Part shown: positions 21,659-33,312 of the stretch, piece after piece
Numbering within the stretch: position 1 is the first letter of the stretch
Layout: each line of letters starts with the position of its first letter
Origin: Dipodascopsis uninucleata var. uninucleata
Taxonomy: Eukaryota > Ascomycota > Lipomycetes > Lipomycetales > Lipomycetaceae
Assembly (NCBI GenBank): GCA_030568195.1
Contig: JAJLTO010000003.1
Location: 1,200,501-1,264,500 of the forward strand
Length of the DNA stretch: 64,000 nt
Direction of reading: 5' to 3'
The notes under the pieces: model-generated
The model's input: the letters and a program-made list of their open reading frames with translations, nothing else
The model's database searches: none
Told to the model about the DNA's origin: nothing
Program-made: the position numbers and the translations under genes

Positions 21659-23642
21659 ATGGAACCTCATTATATTCCGGATATCGATCTTTCCGCAAAT
21701 ACAGACTCTCGAGCAGACGCTCACGATTTCTCCTATAATGCTGATGATGATGTCACAAGCGAAAGCATTTTAACTCACCGTAGGTCTGCTAGATTCACAG
21801 ATCAAAAAAACTTGATCAGACCCTTGAAAGTGATAAAGAAGGACACATCTAAAGCTTTTTCCGAAATGAATACATTATTCGATCTGGAGAAGAAGTCTCA
21901 GTTGTTTGAGGACGGCAAGGAGAGCAATAATAGTTGCGAAATTAACGGCTTGGTCACTGAGCAATTGAGAGATTTGGATAACAAGCCTGAACTGGTCGAA
22001 ATTTATTGGTCAAATGACGAAAACAGTACATCAAATAAGTATGAAGCAACCAGTGTTATTAGCGATGAAGTGTCTCAACATGAGACATCTAGAGAAAATA
22101 GTCGGGCTGAAATAGATTTCAATGAAAATGAAAATGACAAAAGCTTCCATGCGACACAATCAAGTACTCCTACATCAATTAAACGTTCGACTTCGCAGTC
22201 AAAATCAACTCCTCGTCGAAGACGAAGGAGTTTAAGTACTGGTAGCCAGTCATCATATGAAAATACTGCTGCGTTTCAAACGCTGGTCTCGACTTTTACA
22301 AACAATGGCGAAGGAAGTGGTGCTGTTGTTTCCCCTAGCCGAGGTCGACAAAATAGTGTTTCTGGCACTAATCGCTCTGCATTTTCCACTATATCTGTGA
22401 ACAGGCTCCAGGATTATGCGTCCAGAAATTCATCGACTGAGTTTGAGAATCGCAAGCTCTCGGTGTCAAGCTTTCATACTATGATGGGTAGTAAGTCATC
22501 GACTCCTAAGAGCCTTCGAGTGCAAGAAAGCCACTTCGAGATGCTCGAAAATGAGAGGTCTCTCAAAGACTCTGAGATTGGAGCCAATATACTCCAAGAT
22601 AAAATATTTTCGTCGTCTTCTCCTTCTACACCCTCTTCTCATGACGACGGTCCTTTCGATTTCGATGAGGCACATGATCATTATCCTCCATATTTGTTTA
22701 AAGCTCCTCCACCAACGCCGTCATCAAACTTTACAGACACTCCATCGCAAATCAGAATGCGAAGAATCAGACCAGGTGCTGCGGGAACTATCGGTCCTCG
22801 AAACTTCGATAATAGAATCAAGCCCGATATGAAGTCGCTACGTCTTCGAGAACATGAACCGATATTCAGTTCAGTGTCGACGAAACAGCAAAATCATGAT
22901 TATCGTAAACATTTACGCAACGACTTTCGACGATCATCATTTTTTTGGCGGCAGCAAATGGTCGATGAAAGTCTTAATTTGATTTGTAGACGTATAACTA
23001 GCATGTACGAAAGAACAGCAAGCAATAAAAATCATGGCATATTTTCAGAACCCAGAAAGTGGGTCATTGAAAATTTCGATGTCTTACTGGGTGTTGGCTG
23101 CACTGTTTTAGGTGTTGGTGTTATCTTCATAACTGTATGCTCATGGATAGATGATTTCGACCAAGATATAATAGGATTCAGGACCACGATAGATGAGTAA
23201 GTCTGAGCGGGAGGAAAAGAGTACAGTTTATTTTTGGCTCTGCTAACTAAATATTGCTTATATAAGATGCGTTTCCGTGTCCGACTCATACTCGTCAACT
23301 TTATCTTGCTTAACTGGTCTAAATCTTCCTTCTTTTGTGAAACATTCCGGGTTTGGTTTGGACAACAGATATATTCACAAATTAGTTCTGCTGGATCTTT
23401 ATTCTTGGGGACTCGTCTTCGCATTCATTGGGCTCCCAACTTTTCTGTCTGCTCTATGCTTTAGTATCTTGTCTATTGGTGGCATTATTCTTCTATGTCT
23501 CATGGCTTGCGAGCAGATTCTTCGATGTACGTTGAGCACAACTAGAAAGTTGATGAGTCATCAGGTAGAGATAGTTGATAATATTAGTAATTTAGCTGAA
23601 GGTATTGACCCAGTGATCGACCATCCAGGTATGTTGGAATAA
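21659..23642 (+). CDS. Disordered protein with C-terminal pair of TM segments, two exons; function unknown
   Basis: Exons are 21659..23196 and 23267..23642, joined in phase 2 (GTAAGT donor, TGCTAAC branch, ATAAG acceptor), giving 637 residues. The joint reads TTIDE-CVSVSDSYSS. Residues 1-400 are Ser/Asn/Glu-rich and basic, including SRRRRRSLS-like patches. A first hydrophobic segment lies near 475-497 (LLGVGCTVLGVGVIFITVC). A loop of about 65 residues follows with two cysteines in the exon 2 start, then a long second hydrophobic region near 565-600 (WGLVFAFIGLPTFLSALCFS). The N-terminus is probably cytosolic or nucleoplasmic. The general plan recalls nuclear-envelope assembly factors of the Brr6/Brl1 type, but their four-cysteine signature is not present, so I make no assignment. 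Confidence 0.7.
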
Positions 23643-24111
23643 TTCGACATTTTTTTTAAAAAATACTTGGAAATTGCTCTTGAGCGGCAATCTTTCTTTG
23701 TATTATGTGTGTGATTCAATTTGCTCTGATTTATATTGTTTCTCTTGCCTTGAACTTGTAATCTAAGTTACTTAGGCATATTGCGTATATGAATTAATAA
23801 TAATAAAAAGAGCTAAGTCGCTCGTTATCATAATTACTCAAGAATTATAATGAGCCTTCAATATCTGCAAAAATATTCGCAGTGGTAACTGCAAAACGAA
23901 CGATATATATGTCATCTAAAACATATTTGCACTTTCCTCATTCTTTCAGGCGCTGCTATCTGAGCCGATAGCATGCGATATAAACTCAGAGTATTCCTTA
24001 GATATCACAATACTTAATACGCTTGTGCATTTAAATATCGAGCTAGAGTAAGAGATTGTAGTAAAAAATATGCAAATAGAAACGTTTCCATATAGCTCCA
24101 AAGTGACCTTT
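23643..24111. other. Intergenic region between convergent genes
   Basis: AT-rich 3' flanks of the plus-strand orphan and of DPM2. An AATAATAATAAAAA stretch lies near 23797. No gene was recognised. Confidence 0.45.
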
Positions 24112-24455
24112 TCACCGCATATAAGATTTCTCCCCGACAACTTTTTTACGTGGTATTTTATCAGATCGAACCATTAATACACCAATAAAACTTCCGATGA
24201 TGCCTACGGCAAATAGCAGAATGATTACTGGAATTCTGATTGCCCATTCTCGTGGTGGAAAGATGTTCTGAACAGGATGTGTCGTATCAACAAACGGCTA
24301 TTTATGATTATAATTAGATACTTTTTACAAAATATAAATAAATCTTATTTGCCATATAATCTTTCGTTGAAAGCCATTAGTACATGCTATCTTACCATTA
24401 TTAGAGTCCATACTGTATAATATATAAATACGAAGGTGGCTGTAAAAAATATCAT
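24112..24455 (-). CDS. DPM2: Dolichol-phosphate-mannose synthase regulatory subunit Dpm2 (5' end uncertain)
   Basis: Exons complement(24396..24455) and complement(24112..24297) join in phase 0 to at least 81 residues; the gene is too short and split for long-ORF detection. Exon 1 reads FTATFVFIYYTVWTLIM, matching the first membrane segment of Dpm2 (IIFTYYTAWVILL in human). Exon 2 reads PFVDTTHPVQNIFPPREWA followed by a second membrane segment, matching the human PFIDSQHVIHKYFLPRAYA region. Dpm2 is a two-helix ER protein that stabilises the Dpm1/Dpm3 synthase making Dol-P-Man. The frame is open upstream of the ATG at 24455. A pyrimidine-rich TTCTTTTGCAAG acceptor at about 24461 suggests a short extra 5' exon that I could not fix. 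The product feeds Alg3, also encoded here. Confidence 0.85.
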
Positions 24456-25061
24456 AGCGACTTGCAAAAGAAAGAATCGATATGTTTGATTAGAATATTC
24501 TTAGTGGATAGATATAATCCTTGCAAGTCTTTGAAGAGATCCTTAAAGTCGTTATCATCACTATATACGTATTATTCATGTAATAGATTAGACGTAGTTC
24601 TTATTGATGATATTATTGCCTTAAGACTCCTATGATTTGCAGAGGAGTTAGTAAACAACATTTGACATTTTCCATGTTACTCCCAACTTCATTTTTTCTT
24701 TTAACAAACAAAGCTTGACTTTTTACTATAAGAATTTAAAGAGAATCCAATCATCATACAACAAGTATATTTAACGTATCTGCATAACAAACTGATCTCA
24801 ATCATACAATAGGCCGATTATATAAGAAGATACCGGTTCTATAATTAATTATTTGGTATTTGCTGGTATATATATTTAACATTGCTTCCAGTATGTCGTG
24901 AAAAAAGGTCCAACTACTTCCCATCTACAGTGTTCTAGAATTCATAGTGTGAAAGATATATGAGTTATTAGGTGCTTTATTGAAGTTAGCTATGGATAAT
25001 ATCTTATAAGAAATTTAATTCATCAGTGAGAAATCAACAGGTATATTTGATTTCACATTCA
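24456..25061. other. Upstream of DPM2, downstream of PUT2
   Basis: This probably contains a short first DPM2 exon, unresolved. Candidate ATGs on the minus strand occur near 24695 and 24590, but none joins in phase with a consensus donor. Otherwise it is AT-rich with no recognised gene. Confidence 0.4.
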
Positions 25062-26820
<1,759 letters not shown>

Positions 26821-27152
26821 TTGAATAGTTTTTTGATAAAACACAAAATATATTATAATAAATATAGGTTAGATATAGAATAGCGTCTTATATAATGTTC
26901 ACGTACGTTAGATGATTCCATTCATGTTCCTCCGCAGCCTGTCACTGACGTCTTAGATATAGATATTGCATTATGTAATATTGTACTAATATGACGATCT
27001 GGTATTTGATGTTAGGGCATATACTTTCACAAATGTTTACCATTTCTCTACTGTAATTTTTTCTACTCCTATGGAAGCAACAGTTCCAGATCAGTAGAGA
27101 CAACGAGTTCTTCGACAGTTTCAGATCTAATACCTAACACGTAGAGTCCGCT
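26821..27152. promoter_or_regulatory. Divergent promoter of PUT2 and NUP84
   Basis: 332 bases separate the two starts. No specific operator is recognisable. An ATGGAAGCAACAG frame near 27079 closes at a TAG after eight codons and has no donor, so it was not used as the NUP84 start. Confidence 0.4.
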
Positions 27153-29911
27153 ATGACTATAGAGATTCTCCATCCTCCGACAGAGGAATCTCCAAACAAG
27201 CATATTTGGAGGCAGAACAGACGCTCGATCAGACGTTCGGGACAGGTATGTCAACGGTTAGAATATACATAGTATTATTAGTTTGACGAATTACATTTGT
27301 TAACAAAATAATGGGCAGATTGATGATTTAATGAAGGTATTGTTTAGCTTGTATGAAATAGCTGTTGTAATTGGTAGCTCTAACGAATGCACCACTCTAT
27401 TCGTAGGATCAAGAAGGTAGGAGTCTAATAAAATAAACTAGCAGAATCCAATTGAATGATTGATTTATACCATTTTCTTATTTAGATGGAAAAGAAATCG
27501 ACAAATTTGCAGCAGTATTTCAGAAGATATCAACTTTGGATGACCCTTTTGATTTAGTCAGGGAGTTTCGTGACATCGCTCTAGATAGGTAATAGACACT
27601 TTCTATTCAAAATCACACATTTTAGGGAGTCAAACTAATTGAACTTAGATCTTCTCATATAAAAAATAATAATGGTGACCAGGAGGATATTGAAACTTGG
27701 CTATTAGAGGCGAGAACATGGAGCTTGGTAGATATGTTATATTCGTATCGTACAGCACATAAATCTCAACAAAAACCGCTGCCGGGCCTTTACAAACTAA
27801 CATCAAATGCGGTGGCTGAAGAACTGTTCTACTCAGATAGCAAAGCAGCTAGAGAGATAACCATAATTATTTCTTGGCTAAGGAGCTTTCTACAAGTTCC
27901 GGCTGGTCCTGAGCTGCGTGGAACCAAGTGGCAGCTAACTCGAGGTCAACTGAAACAGTCTAAAGTCTCGATATCATCGCTTATAACTTCAAGCAAGCGA
28001 TTGAACGTACCTTCTGCATTCGATTTAGATGCTCCGTATAGGGAAAATATCTCAATTCATCCAGAAGATGCGGAGTTTGACAGGTCGCTGTTTACGTATA
28101 TTTTTAACCTTATTAGAGCCGGCAATTTCTCAAAAGCCCAAGAAGTCTGTGAAGCTACTGGAAATTTCTCACTTAATGCAATCCTTAATGGAATTATAGA
28201 ATATCGAGATCCTTCGATTGACGGAATTGAATTGGACAATGAGAATATTATAAGAGGAACCAGACGAAAAGCACTTTGGAGACGAATGTGTCTACATATC
28301 GCCCGCTCACCCCAAGTGGACCGTTTTGAGAAGGCGACTTTTGGATTACTTTGTGGTGATCTGGACAGTGTTTTAACAGTATGCGATGATTGGGAAACTC
28401 AGCTATTTGCATATCTTAATCATCTTTCTGCAACTCAAATCGAGGAATTTCTGAGATCTCTTGGTAGACTAAATCTTTACGCCAAAGAACTTCAACCATT
28501 CCCTCAAGCACAAGCATCTTCAATATCGGATATCCTTAATACTCTATCAAAATCACCACTAGAATCCATTAGAAACGAAGCACAACATCCATTTAGAGTC
28601 GTGCAGGGCGGGATAATGAATGAAATGATATCTATGATTATAACAGATGCACGCCAAAAGATCGACAATGTTCGTGACGGAATAGAGGAATCTAACATCA
28701 TCACGGAGGAACAGTACATATTACGATTTCTATCTCATCTTATTTTATTTTTACAGAGTATTGGAGTGGGTATTGATGCAAATGACGATGCTATTGTTGT
28801 TCTCGGTGCGTATGTCGAGGAGCTTACTGTTAAAGGAAAATCAAATCTAGTTCCGCTCTATGTCTCTCAGCTTCCAGATGATGCTGCTATTGAAGCGTAC
28901 TCATTCTTGCTCGTAGACATATCAACTCCTGAGCAGCGTAGGGAACAGTTCGAGCTTGCGGATAAATACCAATTGGATCTTATAAATACACTTCGACGAA
29001 CTATTCAACGAGTGTTTGATGAGCATGAAGATGAATATCCAACAATCGAAAATTATTCTCAGATTAACTTTATTGATGAATCTATTTCGGACATCAGATT
29101 AGCCAACACACTTATGTGGTATATAGATGCCAGAATGTGGGACGATGTTGTTGAGTCTGCTAACGCGCTTTATTTGAGATTTCTCCTATCTGGAAAGGTG
29201 TTTTCTGCACTAGCCTTTCATGAGAAACTTCTACAGTCGAATTTATATGAGTTCTTAGAGAATTATGAGCAGGAGGCTGGTTATTCTATGACAGATGTCG
29301 AAGAGAATCACTTTCCTAGTACAAGACTAAGAGAAGAGTTTCAGCAGTTTGAGAAATTGATTCAAGGATTTATTTTAATAAAGCAATGGAATGAATTATT
29401 GTCTGAGAAACCGAAGGGAAATCGATTTGATCGTACCTGGAAGCTTCGGGCTAAAGATTTAATAGAGAAAATAAAGTCTGAATTGTCAAATTTGATATTT
29501 AGCTGGATGCTAGTAGATCCTAGTTATGAGAAATACGGTAAGTTTTGGTTCGTATCTGTGTTCATATGTGATTAGCGTTAATAGCATGTAGATGTCATCC
29601 AACAACTACGAGTGTTATATATACCATACGTTATTTTTGAACTACATAGAATTCTAGAAGAGGCAATCGTGGTTAGCAAACGGTAAGTTCTTTATGGGTT
29701 CCAGCTATATATATTGAGAATATGCTAATCATGAGGAAAATATAGGTATCCAAAAGATGCTCTTGAAATAGTGAACATAGTAACTTCCGACGACTTAGAC
29801 ATTACAGCTCTTATGAAGAAAAGCGGTAGACTTGATGATTATCTGGTGGCTATTGCTAGATGTTCTATCTTAGTATCAGGTGATCCGGAGAATGGTATAT
29901 GGCGCGTATAA
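27153..29911 (+). CDS. NUP84: Nucleoporin Nup84/Nup107, six exons
   Basis: Exons are 27153..27245, 27319..27373, 27486..27588, 27649..29537, 29658..29682 and 29746..29911, all phase-consistent, for 776 residues. The family is a scaffold member of the Y-shaped Nup84/Nup107 complex of the nuclear pore. Recognition comes from DDPFDLVREFRDIA, ARTWSLVDMLYSYR, TYIFNLIRAGNFSKAQEVC, RRKALWRRMCLHIAR and FGLLCGDLDSVLTVCDDWE, all in the order expected for the alpha-solenoid. The large central exon is certain. The first two exons (MTIEILHPPTEESPNK and IDDLMKVLFSLYE) rest on splice phase and GTATGT/GTAGCT donors and are less sure. The 25-base fifth exon is well supported by phase and by the flanking donor and acceptor. 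Confidence 0.9.
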
Positions 29912-30169
29912 TCTCAAAAACAATTTTTTAAATATTTGGTCCGGAATCGAAATTAATCAAGTAGAAATTGATTCATAAATTAGTAATATTCAAAAAAGAA
30001 ATTATAAGAAATTATTATTTACTCGTAGTTTAGAAATTTTAGACTAGTTTCCTAATCTAATGGATTCGAATGATATGTTCCCAGTACATCAACTTAAAAA
30101 CTCAGATTAAGAGCTTTAGCACAAAACTTGCATGTATATTTATAAATTATATATAGTATCTTTTCAGTA
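29912..30169. other. Intergenic region
   Basis: Short AT-rich spacer between NUP84 and the tRNA-binding protein gene, with no recognised element. Confidence 0.4.
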
Positions 30170-30718
30170 ATGCTCTACCGGCCTTGCAGTATTCCTCACA
30201 GGCTCTACTATTATTATAGAATACGGAGATCACTATCGTATATAAGTCATCGTTTTCAGACGGTGGGTAATATAAACCTATATAGAGAACAGTTACCTAA
30301 GGTTGCGGCTACAATTTCTACTCAAAAGCGCTCGATATTCTCAAAAATGGAGGAAGCAAACAACGCAAGTGTCACGCAAGCAACAATCACTATAGATCAA
30401 TTTTCTGCCATTGATATAAGAGTTGGTACAATCGTTGAAGCATCCAAGAATGAAAAGGCTAGGAAACCTGCTTATAAGTTAGTCATCGACTTCGGTCAGG
30501 AAATTGGTTTGAAGACGAGTTCAGCGCAAATAACCGATTACTATACACCTCAGGATCTGCTGGGTAAGCAAATAATTGCTGCAGTGAATCTAGGGGTACG
30601 AAAAATAGCCAACGTCAAGTCTGAAGTTCTGGTACTTGGGGTCGACTCTGAAGAAAACAAGAAGATAACTCTATTGTCTTTAGACAGGCCTGTCACGAAC
30701 GGTTCTAGAATAATATGA
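30170..30718 (+). CDS. CsaA-type tRNA-binding protein, possibly with mitochondrial presequence
   Basis: The frame encodes 182 residues from 30170, or 123 from the internal ATG at 30347. The C-terminal 110 residues match stand-alone tRNA-binding domains of the CsaA/EMAPII-like family (OB fold): IDIRVGTIVEASKNEKARKP, AYKLVIDFGQEIGLKTSSAQ, YYTPQDLLGKQIIAAVNLG, SEVLVLGV and SLDRPVTNGSR. The first 59 residues contain many Arg, Tyr and Ser and few acids (MLYRPCSIPHRLYYYYRIRR), as in mitochondrial targeting peptides. The second ATG (MEEANNAS) would give a cytosolic form. Dual targeting by alternative starts is therefore plausible (inference). CsaA proteins bind tRNA; a precise cellular role is not established. 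Confidence 0.85.
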   Translation: MLYRPCSIPHRLYYYYRIRRSLSYISHRFQTVGNINLYREQLPKVAATISTQKRSIFSKMEEANNASVTQATITIDQFSAIDIRVGTIVEASKNEKARKPAYKLVIDFGQEIGLKTSSAQITDYYTPQDLLGKQIIAAVNLGVRKIANVKSEVLVLGVDSEENKKITLLSLDRPVTNGSRII

Positions 30719-31081
30719 AATAAACATAATTACATCTACAGAACGAGACTCTCAGAGAAGGCACGAAAGGAGTTCTTTCCAGACGGTTAGCGAAATGATA
30801 TTATAGCGAAGGAATATTAGAAATCAACGGCTTAACGCTAGAAAGCGATTGCGCGAAAGTGCCACAATTAAGTCTAAATTATATCGTAAACCTTCATAAT
30901 ACTAATATAAACCTCACTCAGTACTACATATAGTGAAATTATACACTATTTATAAATCAATAAATTAATAGTTCTAAAAGCGTATTCTTCCAAGAATTAT
31001 ATGATACAAACTTCAGTAGCAAGGTAATAATGAAATCAAGTGATATATACTGCCTATCTTACCGAACATTAAAATTCACTT
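30719..31081. other. Intergenic region between convergent genes
   Basis: AT-rich 3' flanks of the CsaA-like gene and LCB4/5. Nothing else was recognised. Confidence 0.45.
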
Positions 31082-32747
31082 CTACTCTAACGTTGGCACC
31101 TCGTATTTACCACTATGCGATAGAACGGTAGCAATTTTTGGTAGAATTTCAACCTGGAATGGTCGGAATGCAAAGCTTTCTCCATCAACAGAGATATATC
31201 CGCTCTTAGCCTGTGGCTCAACGCGGTATGCAAGGACTTTATAGTAGTTTACGTGCTTTGATTCAAAATGCTTGCCTTCTTCTATAGACGTGAGAATGGA
31301 AAAAGACTCTGTGAAAGGAATATTGCTATCAATAACAATCATATCCATATATCCGTCCTGAGGAAGAGCAGCTGGGAAAAAGAAAGCATCCGATGAAACA
31401 AATGGCATCTTTCCAACATAGAAAATAGCCATGTCTGGTTTCTCTAATGTGATCCAATCGTCTGGAACAGAGTCATTCATCTTACCGTATATTGGATTTT
31501 GAATGAGAAGGTGAGAATCTCTCAACAAAGAACCTTCTTGTGATAAACTTTTGTTTTTATGCTCAGAATAAACTTTTTTAACTTGAGCTCTCGATTCATG
31601 AGCGATCTTAGCGGATATTTTGCAAGGATATTTTGTGCGACTAAGAAGTCTCTGAATAACTCCAACGGTAAATCTTATTTCACCCATCCATCTTAAATTT
31701 TCTGTGCCTAAATCACAATCTGCAATCATGCCGACAGCTTGAGAAAGAAAAGTTATATGAGTTTTACCATCTTGCGTAAGCGCACACAAATCAATCGCCA
31801 TAGGATTACCCTTCGTAGTGCAAAGAGCTGCATATTGCAAGTCATTCGAGCCTATCAGATTGACACAGAGAGCATTTCCAGATCCACATGGTAGCTGACA
31901 TACTGGAATTTTGAACACTTCCGGGGCATCGGCTCGTTTGGCCATTCCATTAAAAACTTCATGCGGTATACCATCTCCAGAACAGCATACTATAGCATCG
32001 TATTTACCAGGCAAATCTTCCATCCCAGCAATAAGTTCAGCAGCATGCCCATGGTATTTTGTTTCAACTTCATCTATCTTGCATCGAGCAGCAGCTAAAA
32101 TCGGCAGAGCTAACTTTCTGTATCTGTTCTTTGCCTCTCCTTGTCCTCCAAAGGGATTTATTAAGATTAATAATCTCTTGCAGCGAACAGTACTTTTATA
32201 TGCTCTATCAAGTAGTTGGTTAACCCAAATAGTGGAAGATTCATAGTCGTTATTGTCCACTGAAAACTCGAGTCTCTCCTTGTGTGCTTTTCTGTTTTTA
32301 ACAATACAATAATCGATCGTCAAAATAGCCGTCCTGTCGTACGAAAGCTGTGGTTTCATGACCTCTGCCCAAATGATATTGAAGTAAAATATCGACTGGA
32401 AATTGGCAAATTTTCCATATCCCGCTGTTTGTTAGATCTGTTAGCTTCAGGTCTCGTTGAATAAAAATGGTATCGACCATCAAGACTACGAGAACTTACG
32501 GTTTGAGCAAGACGCGGGATGAAAACATCCAAAGCCGGAGCCAGTATTAGCTACAGATCCATTTTCTAGATGTTATATATAATATCAATAAAAGACGCTC
32601 CTTATGAACAATTATCAGCCAACATAAGGTGTATATACAAAATCTCAACTTACGAGGCTCATTGATGTACATGTACTTGTCTTCTAAGACAAGCTTCAGT
32701 CGAGAATTCTTCGACCTCGAATAAACAAAGAGCTCATCGGAATTCAT
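31082..32747 (-). CDS. Sphingoid long-chain base kinase (Lcb4/Lcb5), three exons
   Basis: Exons are complement(32654..32747), complement(32500..32550) and complement(31082..32424), phase 1 at both joints, giving 495 residues. The enzyme phosphorylates sphingoid bases. The DAG-kinase-like catalytic domain shows LLILINPFGGQGEAKNRYRK, the nucleotide loop CCSGDGIPHEVFNGMAKR and VCQLPCGSGNALCVN. The C-terminal lobe ends SGYISVDGESFAFRPFQVEI. Before the domain, exon 3 supplies FYFNIIWAEVM, a motif typical of fungal Lcb4 proteins (IPFYNILWAE). Exon 1 (MNSDELFVYSRSKNSRLKL) and exon 2, which adds a small cysteine-bearing piece (CFHPASCSN), are inferred from splice phase. Whether it corresponds to Lcb4 or Lcb5 cannot be decided. 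Confidence 0.9.
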
Positions 32748-33312
32748 CGTCCAACTAAATAGTATTAAAATTATAGATTACTGCCGAATTAAAAAAGTTT
32801 GCATAATACTAAAAATAATGTTGTGGCAATTGTTATGGAATACGGTATGTTCAACCGTAATTCATGAAGATATACACTACCTACATAGAAGCTGGGAGGT
32901 TAGGTGGAAACTATTGGTACCATTTCCGTATCCGAAACTTAAAGAGATCAGTCTAAAAACTCTAGCCTTAAAATTTAAGTAACTTTGGAAAAACTAAACA
33001 ATTTAACAAAGCTTTCAACATGATTATTATAGAAAAACATCTACATAATATGTTAATAAGACAGGCACTTTCTTTTTACCGAGGAAATTTCTAGGATTTA
33101 AATACAACCAAGTGACTATGAATTGTCAGAAATGCAAACTTGTTTGTAGAGCAGAGACCGTCAGTTAGCGTTTGCCCAGACCAAGACGTCTAAAATCTCA
33201 CTTCCTTGTGAATTCAACATAATGATCAAATAGCAATTTGAAGACATTTTTACAACTGTAGCGTGCTTTAAATGCTTTCATAGCACGCATAGCGACATAA
33301 ATAACAGTTAAA
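32748..33312. other. Intergenic region
   Basis: Holds the promoter of the sphingoid base kinase and the 3' flank of CCH1. AT-rich, without recognised gene. A short imperfect repeat of GCGTGCTTT...AGCACGC near 33261-33289 could form a weak hairpin. Confidence 0.4.

Noticed and set aside
21659-23642. Assignment of the third orphan to Brr6/Brl1
   Set aside because: Topology is similar but the four-cysteine lumenal signature of the family is absent; only two loop cysteines are seen.
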